From Pelobates cultripes (taxonomy: Eukaryota > Chordata > Amphibia > Anura > Pelobatidae): DNA of 64,000 nucleotides. The DNA lies in assembly GCA_933207985.1 (NCBI GenBank), contig OW240914.1, positions 132,243,905 through 132,307,904 of the forward strand. The letters run 5' to 3'. The translations under genes and the position numbers were made by a program. Within the stretch, counting starts at the first letter, position 1. Each line of letters starts with the position of its first letter. The notes under the pieces are model-generated. The model was not told the DNA's origin and made no database searches. It saw only the letters and a program-made list of their open reading frames with translations. Below, piece after piece: positions 1-11,669 of the stretch.

Positions 1-286
1 TACAAATGGACTACAGGTGTGTGACAAAAGCTGTGTTAATTTGTTTGGCCCATATTTTGCAATTAGTCATTAACTCACCAATCAGTCATTAAGTCACTGT
101 TTGGTGCATAGACTCATAGTATTAGAATAAAACAATGAATGATGTTCCAGGATATTGTAATATAAAATATCAGCTCCTTAATTGCTTTCAATGTTTTCTG
201 TCTGAAAAAACAATACTCCCTTTAAATTGTCTTCAGATTCATTATTTTGATCTGATTCCATGAGAAAAAACAAATGCATTTTAATT

Positions 287-1228
287 TTAATGCATTCTCA
301 TAGAACATGTTAATAGCTTCATCAAAGCATTTTTTATCTCTTTATTCCGCATGCTGTATATCAAAGGATTTAACACGGGAGTCACTGCTAGATAGAACAC
401 TGAGAAGATGTGGTCCAAGTACTCAGAGTTTTCTGATGGTGGGCTCATAAAACTACAGAGGAGAGTGCCATAGAACATGAGAAGGACTGTGAGATGAGAT
501 GAGCAGGTTGAGAATGTTTTATTTCTTGTCTTTGTCGTGTTAATCTTTAGAATGTTGAATAATATTTTAGCATATGATAATAGGATAACTAAGAAAGGGC
601 ATAGTCCCATTATAATAGCTTCAGTGTATACCATAGCTGGAAATCTTCCAGTGTCACCACAAGAAATCTTCATAAACACCTTGATGTCACAAACTAGCTG
701 ATTAATGATTTTAGAGCCACAAAAAGATGCATATGATGCAAATATTGTAACAAAGAGTGAATTTGAATAACCAGCAACCCAACTGCTTGCTACAAGTAGG
801 ATGCAATTTCTTTTTTTCATAAGCATGGTATAATGTAAAGGGTTACAGATAGCAACATAACGATCAAATGCCATTGCAGTTAGCAAAAGGATTTCTGTAC
901 AAGCCATGGATGTAAAGAAGTACAACTGAGCAAAGCAGGCAGTGAATGAAACTCTATTGTTGCCAGAGATTAATATGTCCATTAGTTTTGGCAGTGTCAC
1001 CGAGCTGTACAACACATCAACGAATGACAAGTTAGATAGAAAAAAGTACATGGGAATGTGTAAGTGGGGATCAACGTAGATCATGATAACTATTATCATG
1101 TTCCATAGTACACATAACAAATATAAAAACCCAAATAGGAAAAATAGAAGAATGTGCTTCTCAGCAGTAGTTGAAAACACCACAATATAAAAGTCTGTAT
1201 AAAATGTCTGGTTTTCCACCAGCATCAT
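287..1228 (-). CDS. olfactory receptor, class II, intact (OR copy 1)
   Basis: Predicted seven-helix G-protein-coupled odorant receptor of the olfactory neuron membrane, 313 residues, the normal OR length, in one uninterrupted exon. OR hallmarks in order: N-glycosylation site NQT at residues 6-8, PMYFFL at 59-64 after TM1, MAFDRYVAICNP at 119-130 ending TM3, SY at 218-219 in TM5, KTFSTCSSHL at 237-246 starting TM6, and PVLNPLIYSMRN at 284-295 in TM7. C98 and C180 fit the conserved TM3-ECL2 disulfide. TM1 has WN at 42-43 where many ORs have GN. The start is a double ATG (1223-1228); either could serve. The stop is TAA. A paralogue with about 86% identity lies at 35514-36440. Ligand and subfamily number cannot be told from sequence alone. 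No frameshift or lost motif is visible, so I treat it as functional. Confidence 0.96.
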   Translation of the reverse strand: MMLVENQTFYTDFYIVVFSTTAEKHILLFFLFGFLYLLCVLWNMIIVIMIYVDPHLHIPMYFFLSNLSFVDVLYSSVTLPKLMDILISGNNRVSFTACFAQLYFFTSMACTEILLLTAMAFDRYVAICNPLHYTMLMKKRNCILLVASSWVAGYSNSLFVTIFASYASFCGSKIINQLVCDIKVFMKISCGDTGRFPAMVYTEAIIMGLCPFLVILLSYAKILFNILKINTTKTRNKTFSTCSSHLTVLLMFYGTLLCSFMSPPSENSEYLDHIFSVFYLAVTPVLNPLIYSMRNKEIKNALMKLLTCSMRMH

Positions 1229-1890
1229 TTTTTGTGTATAAAAAAAAGTATTTAAAAAAAATCTTCAAGTATTCATATTCGAATGCAGGTATTCTGAGAT
1301 TCTTTTAATTTTGTCACTTTAGAATACATTTGATAAGCTGGTTGTCAACTCACTGCAACTCATTCAATAGCTCTCTAAATTTGTCCATCTTTTAAGGTAG
1401 TCTTTTACCTATTTCATGACATGTTTATGTCCATAATGCTTCCTAACGATTTTGAAGTATACAAAACAGTTTGGAATTCTAAAATTGTTTTTAAATTCTA
1501 AAAAGTATGCAAAATTTTATATGATCTAATTAAATTAACGAGGCATTGAAGCATCTTGGTTAAATAATATTAATGTGATTTAAATATTCCTAAAACAAAA
1601 TCAATTATGCAGTTCTAACTAACTTTTTAGCAGGTTTCACAAGAGAAATACAAAGATGACATGTACTTATATTTCTGTAAATAGAAGCAACAGTTAAATG
1701 ATCAAGAAATATCACTATATTTACTGCATCTCCTCAAAGCCACACACTTTTTTACGTATGATACTTTGAGCATGTAATATACCATAGTTTGAATTCCTAA
1801 GTGTCACCACAGTTATTATCTACAGGGAAATTAATGAATAATGTTGATTTGCATTGAGATTTTTCATGGTTTTGGGAATTGCCTTCAAAA
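1229..1890 (-). promoter_or_regulatory. upstream region of OR copy 1, duplicated with the gene
   Basis: This block aligns, with gaps, to 36441-37146 upstream of OR copy 2. Shared landmarks include the segments near 1640-1720 and 36910-36990, and near 1800-1890 and 37053-37146. Vertebrate OR genes often have 5' noncoding exons joined to the coding exon across an intron, so this block probably holds the promoter and 5' UTR. The splice-donor-like sequence in copy 2 (36939-36944) reads ATAAGT here (1665-1670), so that donor is absent in copy 1. No TATA box or transcription start can be assigned with confidence. Confidence 0.45.
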
Positions 1891-2162
1891 CGGTGATGAT
1901 CTTGTATCTTGAGCATTTCTATCTACTTATATATGTATTATATTCTGATACAGTTGTGCTCCAACGTTTGCATACCCTTGAAGAATTGGTAATATATGTA
2001 CCATTGGCACAATGGCACAATCATAAAAAAAAACCATGGCAACAAAAAAAAATTGAAATGACCCCTGTTTGAAAATCTGCATACCTTTAGTTCTTAATAC
2101 TGTGTATTGCCCCCTTTAGCATCAATGACAGCGTGTAGTCTTTTGTAATAGTTTTGTATGAG

Positions 2163-2481
2163 GTGAGAGGAGAAATAGCAGAGAGAGAAAGAACAATTAA
2201 TATAACTATACGATGTCAAAAGAGAATTATTTTTTGTCTTTATTAAGGGGAAGAGAAAGAGAGGATAAAAAGAGAGAGAAAAAAGAAAGGGAAGAGAGAA
2301 AGGAAATAAATGTTTTTTTTCTAAGTAACAGGTAAAAAAATGATTTTATAAAAAAGAACTACCTATGTATACCTGAATGTATTAATGTCTGTGTTACATC
2401 TTAATGTAATTTTGTTTGTTTATGTATAATATATTTTTTATAATGAAAAAATGTAATAAAGAATAGATATAAAAAAAAAAT
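2163..2481 (+). repeat. inserted A-tailed sequence inside the Tc1 element
   Basis: Purine-rich sequence that interrupts the transposase. It ends with AATAAA (2456-2461), a short spacer and a run of ten A (2471-2480), as a retroposed RNA copy would. The Tc1 sequence on both sides carries a related TATGAGG, a possible target duplication. Source gene unknown. Confidence 0.4.
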
Positions 2482-2740
2482 TGTTCTCTATGAGGCCACT
2501 AATTCTTGCAAGTGGTATAGCTGCCCATTTCTCTTGGCAAAATGCCTACAGGTCATGCAAAGTGTTTGGTCATTTTGCATGAGCCGCACGTTTGAGATCT
2601 CCTCAGAGTGGCTCAATGATATTACGGTCCAGACTGTTATGGTCACTCCAGAACCTTCACCTTTTTCTGCTGTAACCACTCAAGGGTGAACTTGGTCTTG
2701 TGCTTAGGGTCATTGTCATGCTGGAAAATCCAAGAGCGTT

Positions 2741-3483
2741 GTTATGGGCAAATGCAAATATTACACGTTTTTCGAATGCAAAGTTGTATTTTTTAAACTG
2801 TGTACTTTGTCTTTAAGATATTGCAAACTGACAAGGTGTTAGAAATGGAACATATTGTTTTTCATACATTTTTCTTTAAGCAATAACCTCTTACTTACTT
2901 CCAGTGCATAATATGCATAATATACTGCGTAGTTCTGACGCCATTATGTCTTATCTTAATGGAGTTTCCCATGACGTGTGCACCCTTATGTTTTAGTTAT
3001 GGTCTTGTATCTTTGCCAAGTTAAGGGAGGTCCTAAAATGAACATGAGGTACAAAAATATGTACATTTTTAATGTTAGCACACAGGGGAGAGATTTGGAG
3101 ACAGAAACGCTGCTCCATCTTATAATGACTGAGAGGCTGACATGTTGACATGTTCATGAGGGTATGTTATTCTATTTTAATGATGTTGCAAGCATGTACT
3201 TTAATCTGATAAACTCTGATATCAATTATTGTAATGGATTTTATATCTCTATATTTATACTTTTATTTAATAAAATATCTACAGACAGAACTTTTTTGCT
3301 TCCAAGACAATCTTTATTTTTTATTGTATTCTTAATTATTTAAATGTATTTTAGATAGAGGATCTCATACTAACTATATAATATTATGGTTAAGATAACT
3401 GTATGGTTAGCCAATGCTAAGTTCTATGCTTTAAGACGTTATAGTGGCAAATATGGGAACCGGCTGTGGCTACAGCATCACAT
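2741..3483. repeat. unclassified insertion inside the Tc1 element, possibly a solo LTR
   Basis: About 740 bp of AT-rich sequence foreign to the surrounding transposase. It starts near TGTTATGG, ends near ATCACA and contains AATAAA at about 3269-3274. These would fit a solo LTR, but I see no clear target duplication and no matching partner. Confidence 0.3.
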
Positions 3484-4015
3484 GTGCAGCTTTCTTGCAG
3501 AAGAATGCAAATTGTTTGCCCGTATTTTCTGATAACATGCTGCATTCATCTTGCCATTCATTTTCACAAGATTCCACATGCTTTTAGAGTTCACCCCCCC
3601 TCAAAAAAAAAAACCCATCAGTGAGCCATAACAATGCTCCACAGCATGGTATTCTGTTCACTATAGGCCTTGTTGACTCCTCTCCAAACATAGATCTTAT
3701 GGTTGTGACCATGAAGCTCTATATTGGTCTCGTTACTCCAAATTACAGTGTGCCAGAAGCTGTGAGGCATGTCAAGGTGTTGGGCATATTGCAACCAAGC
3801 TTGTTTTTGTCATTGGCACAATAAAGGGTTCTTTCTGGCAACTCGACAATGCAGCTCATTTTTGTTCAAATATCATTGTATTTGAAACAACCACACCATC
3901 TTTTTGTGGGTTTTTCTTTGTATTTCGAATAATTATTCTGGCAGTTGTGGCTGAAATCTTTAATGGTCTACCTGACCTTGGCTTAGTATCAATAGATCCC
4001 TGAATTTTCCACTTC

Positions 4016-4095
4016 TTAACCCCTTAAGGACACATGACAGAAATATTCTGTCATAATTCCCTTTTATTCCAGAAGTTGTGTCCTTAAGGGGTTAA
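4016..4095. mobile_element. 80-bp TTAA-flanked MITE
   Basis: An 80-bp palindromic unit with TTAA at both ends. Its termini TTAACCCCTTAAGGACACA and TGTCCTTAAGGGGTTAA are inverted copies. The same CCCCTTAAGGAC terminus bounds the larger elements at 13474-15387 and 40508-48058, so it is probably a minimal member of that TTAA-target (piggyBac-like) group. It sits in the N-terminal part of the Tc1 transposase. Confidence 0.85.
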
Positions 4096-4588
4096 TAATT
4101 GATTTAACAGTCTTAACTCGCATTTTCAAGGCTTGTCAACTTGTGTGTCTGTAACAATGCCAAACATCCAAGGGTATGTAAGCTTTTGATCAGGGCTATT
4201 TGGGTGATATCTGTTATCATTATGATTTAAAAATGAGACAAACGATAATGTGATAATAAATGGCTTCATATGATCACTATCCTTCAATAAAATAAATTTT
4301 TATATGATCAGTCATATTTTCAAAATCAATGCAGAAATTTCACAGTTTTTTGCCAGGGTATGAAAACGTTTGAGCACAACTGTACATTAATTTAATAAAA
4401 AAAAAAAAAAAGTTGGCAACTCTGAAACCATGGCTAAACCTGTAGGGAGAAAAAAAATATATTGTTTTATCTGAATTGGAAAAAAACCCAACACAGTTCA
4501 TCTATGTTGCATTTCAGTTTAACAAATTTTGTCCATGCAATTGTTTAGATAGGCAATAACAGTCATTTTTGCAATGTTCTGTTGGGAG

Positions 4589-4749
4589 TAGAGATGTCGC
4601 GAACCGTGATGGATGCTGTCCAGGAGGTGGGAGGGTCTGGGAGGGAGGGTCTGCTGGAGATTGGCCGGGATGTGTCAGCTGACCGGAGCTCGCCACGAAC
4701 CGCGGCGAGCCGTTCGCGGGAAGTTCGCGAACGGTTCGCGACATCTCTA
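4589..4749. mobile_element. hAT-type MITE, copy 1
   Basis: 161-bp element with inverted ends TAGAGATGTCGCGAAC...GTTCGCGACATCTCTA and a perfect 8-bp target duplication GTTGGGAG (4581-4588 and 4750-4757). An 8-bp duplication is the hAT hallmark. It has no coding capacity. The same family occurs at 19087-19302 and 41256-41472. Confidence 0.9.
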
Positions 4750-4859
4750 GTTGGGAGTTGTCAAAATTATATTATTTTATCTGTATTAAAAAAAAATAAA
4801 AGAAAAAAACTTGATTGTTTTTCTTTTTCTGATATTTATCACCAGCAGGAGTAATATTA

Positions 4860-5400
4860 ATTTGAGAAAGGGGATTTTGCACAGTTGATCACCGATTAAC
4901 CTGATCCACAAGATAGTTTATAGGGACTCTAAAAGTATAAAAAACTATTTAGTACAAAGTAATTTTAATAGGACAAAACCAACTCTTTATTTTAAATCAA
5001 AGGAAAGGACTTTTTTTTTGGCCTTTGTTTGCCATGTATGGAACCTAAACGTGTAAAGAGATTTGTAACAAATGTGGAAGAACATATTAAGAAAAACAAA
5101 ATGAATTTAAAGATCAATTCACATGTTTATCTTGAGGTGTAAGATATACTTTAAAAAGTCCATGTGTTTTTTTTGTATATTGGACGAACAACTAGATACT
5201 TCCTTATCTTATAAGTGTGTTGGAACATATAAGAAACATTACACAAAAAAAAAAAAACGAGTAGAAACCCACACTATTTCCTCAAACTTTTAAAATTTTT
5301 ATTCTTCTGTGCATCAAAACAAATACAAAAGGATTGGAGGTGGTTACAACAAAAACATTGGAATGGAAGAGGTGAAATAAGTATTTAATCTTAATACATG
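4860..5400 (+). pseudogene. Penelope-like retroelement scrap (GIY-YIG end)
   Basis: Plus-strand translation, with frameshifts, gives YIGRTTR near 5176-5200 and downstream segments in the order seen at the C-terminus of PLE proteins, where a GIY-YIG endonuclease follows the reverse transcriptase. It resembles the better preserved copy at 24416-25204. No open frame survives. The call rests on short motif matches. Confidence 0.45.
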
Positions 5401-6130
5401 AACTCTGCATGGACTCATTTTTATAACAGGAATTTGTAACAGTTTTATTACAGTTGTTTCAGATTGTACTGTCATACATTTTACCTTAATGCATTTTACC
5501 TTAATCAGATCATAAATAATAAGTACAAATATAGAACACCATAAAGATCAGCAATAAAATATACAAATATAGGAACAGCACAAACTTTTAAGACCCATGT
5601 ATTTAATAGGTTTATTATGATTTCTCTCCCCCCTTCCCCCACTACTTTACTTATGTTCCTCTTCTTAAGCAGTGGTTTGAAATTATAGTATGTGATTCAA
5701 GTGTATAGAATAATTAACACTTTGCTCATTCACAAACATTTAAATGAAAATATATACAGTTTATTTATGAAAGGTGTAATTTTATTGTAATAATTTGGGA
5801 CTCTGTACCAACAAAACTATATAACACTTTCAATCACCAATTAAACTCAGATTGAACATAGAAGCAGTGTGGCTTAAATGCAGGATGCGCCTCACAAATA
5901 TCCACTGATAGAAGAAGAGCATATTGAAATATCAATGGAACACAAGACGCATTCCAGCAATTTCCATGACCATACAGAACTCTCACAAAGCGGGAAGTAG
6001 ACGTAGAACTGGAGGAATGCAATTTGAGTTCCACATACAAATAAAGAGACAAAGAAGGAGACAGATCAAACTTATGCACTATCAATGGAACGCAAAGTGC
6101 ATTCCATATGCTAATTGAGAAGACAGACCA
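5401..6130. other. unassigned intergenic DNA
   Basis: AT-rich, no gene seen. Contains a near-duplicate 26-bp motif at about 5928-5955 and 6079-6104 (both starting ATCAATGGAAC) about 150 bp apart, possibly a decayed repeat. Confidence 0.4.
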
Positions 6131-6368
6131 GTAGACATGTGCAATTCATTTCGTTCTGAATGTAAAGTCGGACGAATTTCGGCAATTCGGACATTCCGAT
6201 GCTTACAAATGTCAGAAGTGCCGAAGCGCAGATATTCCGAAGTGCCAACGTTTGGGAGTTTGGAAGTGCTGTTCTGAAGTGCTGACGTTCGGGAGTTTGG
6301 ACATGCTGAACCGAACTGCAGTGCCAAAGTTTCGAAGTTCGGTAGTTCTTAAGTGACGAACCGAAGTT

Positions 6369-6440
6369 CCGAAATTCGGGAGTTTGTAAGTGCCGAAATT
6401 CGGGAGTTCGGAAGTGCCGAAATTCGGGAGTTCGGAAGTG
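6369..6440. repeat. 24-bp minisatellite, three units
   Basis: Three tandem 24-bp units (6369-6392, 6393-6416, 6417-6440) built on CCGAAATTCGGGAGTTCGG; the last two are identical. Looser copies of CCGAAGT and GGGAGTTTGG extend back to about 6180. It lies in the 5' part of the hAT element. Confidence 0.85.
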
Positions 6441-6851
6441 CCGAAGTTCCGAAGTGCTTCTGAATTCTGGAAAAACAAGAGAGAGGGAGGGAAAATTACG
6501 TGAATAATGACAGGAATCTTGACCAATAAGCTAATTCCTTTTGTGTAATGTAATCCTTGTTTGCCCAATCCAGTTTCACTATTCCCTGTCCAATGAAATT
6601 AGCAAATTTTTGTGATTGATGGTAGAGGACAGCCAATTAATGGTGATTTTGTCACTGACACTTGGCCAATGAAGGCATACAGAGTCATTGAGGTGGGATA
6701 GTAATAAATCAGGCTGTTGGCTTGCATTCGTGTGACCAGACGGCAGACTATTTGTGATTGCACAAAGAGACTGAGAGAGGTAAACAACATGCCATTTACT
6801 TTACTTGTTGCAGACTTGGGGATCCACATTGCTTTTAAGTGTGTGTTCCAG

Positions 6852-6852
6852 G

Positions 6853-6899
<47 letters not shown>
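6852..6899. repeat. (GA)n microsatellite
   Basis: About 48 bp of GA dinucleotides with one AAA interruption; followed by T-rich tracts at 6920-6982. Confidence 0.95.
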
Positions 6900-6901
<2 letters not shown>

Positions 6902-7227
6902 GGGGAGAGAGTGAGATTTGCCTTTTTTTCTTCTGCAATCTGCATTCTTTTTTTCCTTTCTTTTTTTTTTTCTTTTTTTTTAAGAGGGGGGTTAGAGAGT
7001 GTGTGGCTGTGCAAGCCAGCCTGATTGCCAGAGTCAGTGTCTCTCTGCTGCACTGTCACTTTACTGCAGTGATTTTTTCTTTATTTTTAGCTGTTGTCAG
7101 GTAGCCTGATTGATTGTCAGGGTGTCTCTCTGCTGCACTGTGACTTTGCTACAGTGATTAATTTTGTGTTTTTTATTTTTCTGTGATTTAATTTAAATAA
7201 AAATTTCATAACACAAAAGAAACCATA

Positions 7228-10131
7228 ATGGATCGATCACGTTCTCCGAGTCCTCACATTCTCCCCTCAAGCAAAGTGACTGAGGAAATTGCTAGCCATC
7301 ATGTCACTGCTGGTAGTGTTAAGAGGCAGAGCACAGGTAGTGGTACACTTGCATCCTCTTCAACTCACCTGAAGCGGAGGCAAATGAAACAGCAGGAGCT
7401 GCTAGTGATTCCAATTCCTGCAACCAAAGCCAGCAGTAGCACTAGAAAGAGTTCAAGCCCAGTTAACTGAGGAGGGCAGGGATGGAAACTTCAGGTCCCA
7501 ATGCCCAGCTATTTGGCATCAAAAAGCAGCAGCAGTTGCCTTCTAGTAGCAGGGTTGAGATATCCCCTGGGTCCACAAAGCAGCCACCATCCAAATCTCG
7601 TAGACTGAAGTTTACTCCCCTCACAACCACCTGCATTGCTAGTGGTGACAGTAGTACCTCTACCTCAACTACTGCCAGCTTCACTGCCATGTTTTACAAC
7701 AGCTGTGCAGTTTCAACACAGCCTGTTACTGCCACTCATCCATTTAGGCAGACTAAGAGGGAGATATTAGAGTTAGAGGAGGAAGAAATGCTAGTGATAC
7801 TCGTGCCACCACCACTACTACCCCTGCTACTGCCACCACCTCTCATAGCAGCAGCAGTACAATAATTGGCAACATAATACAAGAAGATATTCTTGTAGTT
7901 CCCAGTAGCCAGGGAGAAGAGGGAATTGATCAGCTTGCCCCAATTTCAGCTGCTGGTGACATATCTCTGTTTACCAGCAGCAGAGATATGGAACAAGGCT
8001 CTAGTCTAGGAAATGAGCAACTAGACTATGATGATGAGCCTGAAGACAGTCCACCACCACCTACTCAATCTCCCCTACTGATTTCTGCCACCCCAGCTCC
8101 AGCAGTGCCAACAACTAGTAGTGGCACCCATCGTTCCACAGTGTGGGAACATTTTGCAACAATTGGTGACGGCCATCTGGCAAAATGTAAACTGTGTGGC
8201 AGGGGAGTCGGCTGTGGGAAGGTGTTGGGTCATCTTACTAACTCTGGGATGAACCAACATCTTCATACACACCACAACACCATCTTGCTTAGGCAAAACA
8301 GTGGTTTGGCTCCTCCACCTAGCAGTACTAGGATAAGTAGTAGTGCCACCACCACTAGGCAGGACAAGGGGAAGGGGGATCATCGAACTTCTGCTGCAGG
8401 GCATAGTTCCACCAGTCATCTAAGTCATGCTGCACAGCCCACTCTAAAACGTTTTGGTGGGCTTCACTCTGTCTAGGCAGCAGTGCAGGAAAATTACTCG
8501 GCTTATCGGTGAGCTGATAGTCATTGGAGGTGCCCCTTTTAACATGGTAGAAGGGGAGCCCTTCAAGCATCTTATGGAGGCTGTTACACCGCAATATGTC
8601 ATTCCATCGCGCACTACTTTTAGCAGGAATGCAGTGCCCTCACACTACCATTCCTGTGTTGCAGTGTTGAAGGAGAACCTGGCAAAGGCTCGTGGCCAGT
8701 CAGTGCACTTCACAACTGACTTGTGGAATGCTCCTAGTGGCCAGCATGCCTTCCTGTCCTTGACAGGACATTGGTGTCAGCCCAAGGTGTCAGGAGATGT
8801 CACCATGGCAGGCACATGGAGCAAACACTGCTCCTTCCTCCTCCATGCTGAGATAACACAGCAAATATTTTGCAGGCACTAAAGAAGATGGTGATGCAGT
8901 GGGTAGGACAGCAGGCAGACACACAGATGGCTTTGGGGTGACTGACGGAGCAGCAAACATGGTGAAGGCTCTCCGTGATGGTAGCTTTAGTAGCCGTGCA
9001 CTGCTCAGCTCGTATCCTTCATTTAGTAGGATATGTAGGATAGTGAAGGCTGCTATCAAACAGGAAAGCAGTGGACGGTTGGCAACCCTGCTTGAGAAAT
9101 GCAGAAAGATTGCTGGCCACTTCTACCGAAGTGTGAAGGATAGCCAGCTCCTGAGAAATGAGCAAAGGAAGGCAGGCATTGACCAGTATCATCTCAAGCA
9201 AGATGTAGGCACTAGGTAAAACTCCAATTTGTAGATGCTGTAGCACATCCTGGAGCAAGAGAAAGCAATCCATGCCATGTCCTATGAGCATTACATCAGG
9301 ATCGATAGTCCCTTAGTCAGGGAGGATTGGTTAATGATTGGACAGCTAGTGGCAAACCGAAGACCATTCAGGGATGTTACAGAGAATTTAAGCCAAGATA
9401 ATGCTAGCCTTGGTAAAGTAATCCCCTTGTTCACTCACCTCTCAAAGAAGACGAGTGGCTTAATTTCTAACCAGGAAGTGGTACCTGGTGGCCAACTACT
9501 TGGTGATGTTGCTGCACTTAGGAGGCTTAATGAGTGCATGGAGTCTTGCCAAGAGTTGATGCTTGCTTGCATTTCTGACCCAAGAATAAAGGGCAAGATG
9601 GCACTCCACATGAATTCCCTGACCGCTTGGAGGGATAAATTGATTGACAGGGTGCGTGATGTGCAAAGAAAGAGGTTAAGGTTGTTTGAGAGAGAAGAAG
9701 AGCTGGAGGAGCCTGATAGTGTAGCACCTAGCATCTAGCAGTGTAAGCAGCACTGCTCAATCCACTTGAGCAGCTGCGTTTTGGGATGAAGCCCTGTATA
9801 GTTTGGTAGGACCCACTACAGTTCCCTCAAGAAAAGGAAGTGGTGCCGCAGAGATGGTGAAAGCTTTCCTTGGTGAACCAGCTATGCCCTCCTACTACAG
9901 ATCCTTTGAGCTTTTGGGATGAGAAAAGGGATGTGTGGCCTGCTCTCTCTCTGTTAGACCAGTAGCTCCTCTCTAGTCCCCCAACCCCTGTCCAGAGTGT
10001 ACGTGTTTTTTCGGTTACTGGAAACAAACTTTGCCCTAAACGCTCCCAACTGGCACCGCAGCTCATGGAGCAAATGGCCTTCCAAAAAGTCAATCTGTCC
10101 AAGTTGAGTTACCCCACTCTTAGCTTTGACA
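7228..10131 (+). pseudogene. hAT transposase, broken
   Basis: Read in shifting frames this is a hAT transposase in correct domain order. Serine/threonine-rich N-terminal parts lie at 7228-7865. A BED-type zinc finger is at 7988-8476, with WEHF, CKLC, then a HLHTHH-type histidine cluster. The RNase H-like catalytic core is split among 8454-8882, 8899-9219 and 9277-9738. At 9739-10131 comes the hAT dimerisation end, recognisable as FWDEKRDVWPAL and a QSVRVF/GNKLCPKRSQLAP-like stretch. At least five frameshifts or stops separate the parts, so no transposase can be made. No host-gene domestication is suggested, because the breaks fall inside conserved domains. The finger would have bound the element ends in an active copy. 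Confidence 0.85.
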
Positions 10132-11555
10132 CAGACTGAACTACTTACATACCTTCCGTCTGTTTTTCTCTATTTTGTCATTTTATACTTCTACGTTAAG
10201 CCCGGCCACTCTAAGGACTGGTAATACGTTAACTATCTTTCCTTAGTAGATATCTGTGGCTCAGGTTTGCGTGTTGGGATATACCTTCCTTGACAGTGTT
10301 TTCTCTTCTGTTTAATCGTTAACTCTGCCCCACTTTATGCCCGACTCTTTCCCTGAGGAAGGCGCCGTGTTAGCACTGAAACACGCTTTGGGTTTTGGGC
10401 TTTAAGTGGTTTTTTTTTACTCACTTAACTCACTATGGGATGGGTGTTTGTTTGTTTACCTTCATTTATTGATATATTTTTTTGACATGTTTATCCTACC
10501 AGCTAGTTGGAAAAATAAAATAAGCATTCAGAGAGGTATTCCACAACCATTACTTTATAATATAGAATTATGTTCTGAACAAAATTGCATATCTCATTGC
10601 TCTTAATTTGTTGAATTGATCTAAAAAAAAATAAAAAATGGTGTGCTGAGTTGTGTAATAGTTTGCCAACTCCTCGTTGATGTGTTCTGGGTGGAACAGC
10701 TCTGTATTCGCTTGAAATATGAGATTTGGCTCCCTGAGATGGACAACTCACGGAGGTGCCATAACTGAGCCATCGCCATGGACTTTTTCAGACTTTTTCT
10801 GACTTGCATAGGACTCTGCTTTGTGACCTAAACCTGAGACAGGAGGATTCCCTGGTCGATAGTTTGTTGGTAAGTAATGGTATGTCAATACGTCAGGCAC
10901 ATTAAATCAACTGCACTCTTAACACTCCCATCACTACTCGAATGCAGTTACACACCCAGTAAGCTTGATCCCAAACACACCAGTGCAATTCACCACTGCT
11001 GTGGATAAGGTATAACACAATTCTAATAGTTATACATGCATACAGCAGCCACAACGTCTGCAATTTTATGTCCAATATCCATGCTGCACTGCTTCTTGCT
11101 TTTACTTGTGCACAACCTGCCCTGGGCTTAATGCGCTGCTCACACACAAATTAAGCATTCATTGAACTGTGTCCCATCACTATAACGTTTTATAGGCAAG
11201 TGTACTTCACATTCACACTATAAACTGACATGACAATCCTCAGCACTCCTCCCATATGTATATTAACAACAATTCCTGTCTCCTCCAACAGGTGACACAA
11301 GATATAGAGTCAAAGCCTGGCTGCTTACATGTCACACAGCATCTTTGTCTTGTTGAGCAAGTCTACAATGAGACCCACCTTAGGACCTGGTCCATAATTA
11401 ACCATATCTTTAGCTCACTTTTGTGTGACCGAGCTATACTCCCCTGAAAAGGTCACTGGTGTTGTCATTGACTGCTGTTGCCAACAGAATCTGGTGCATC
11501 AGGGGATTCATGCATAATCATTCCTGAAGACTTCTAAAGGTACATCTTTTTTGAT
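10132..11555. other. unassigned stretch with a PLE-type 3' motif
   Basis: No gene recognised. 10320-10400 contains a hammerhead-like motif (listed separately). Bases 10620-10900 and 10900-11500 look like old repeat DNA without recognisable protein. Confidence 0.35.
10353..10390 (+). ncRNA. degenerate hammerhead-ribozyme-like motif
   Basis: CTGAGGA (10353-10359) matches the hammerhead CUGANGA box and GAAA (10378-10381) the second core box. The sequence after it reads CACGCT where a GUH cleavage triplet is expected. Helix I pairing is poor. It shares CTGAGGAAG and ACTGAAACACG-like flanks with the better candidate at 31740-31778. Probably a decayed relic. Confidence 0.22.
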
Positions 11556-11556
11556 C

Positions 11557-11559
<3 letters not shown>

Positions 11560-11634
<75 letters not shown>

Positions 11635-11669
11635 CATACATACACACATACACACACACACACACACAC
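11560..11669. repeat. compound (TA)n/(CA)n microsatellite
   Basis: About 45 bp of TA, then CA, TA, CATA and a final CA run, directly adjoining the Tc1 terminus at 11667. Confidence 0.95.

Larger units (their letters stand above)
2095..4010 (-). pseudogene. Tc1-type transposase remnant
   Basis: Minus-strand pieces of a DDE transposase, split by two insertions and several frameshifts. The 2488-2745 part, read on the minus strand, covers the catalytic region around the DPKH-type motif typical of Tc1 enzymes. The 3480-4010 part encodes the middle and N-terminal DNA-binding side. No open frame longer than about 67 codons survives, so no active enzyme is made. The assignment rests on resemblance to Tc1 transposases and on the flanking inverted repeats. 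Confidence 0.75.
1951..4382 (-). mobile_element. Tc1/mariner transposon, inactive, with nested insertions
   Basis: The two ends are inverted copies of each other: the left begins CAGTTGTGCTCCAACGTTTG, the right is its imperfect reverse complement (4352-4382). Both abut a TA dinucleotide (1949-1950 and 4383-4384), the Tc1/mariner target-site signature. Between them lies a decayed transposase on the minus strand. The 2.4 kb length exceeds the usual 1.2-1.6 kb because of insertions at about 2163-2481, 2741-3483 and 4016-4095. The sequence resembles a Tc1 family I know to be widespread in fish and frogs. Confidence 0.88.
6131..10131 (+). mobile_element. autonomous-type hAT transposon, degraded
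   Basis: A roughly 4 kb block that starts with a low-complexity GAATTCGG-rich segment, passes a GA microsatellite, then carries a fragmented hAT transposase (7228-10131). The left end (near 6136, ACATGTGCAATTC) resembles hAT-type ends. No matching right inverted end was found, so the 3' limit is where homology to the transposase stops. Terminal repeats and target duplication are therefore unproven. Confidence 0.65.
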
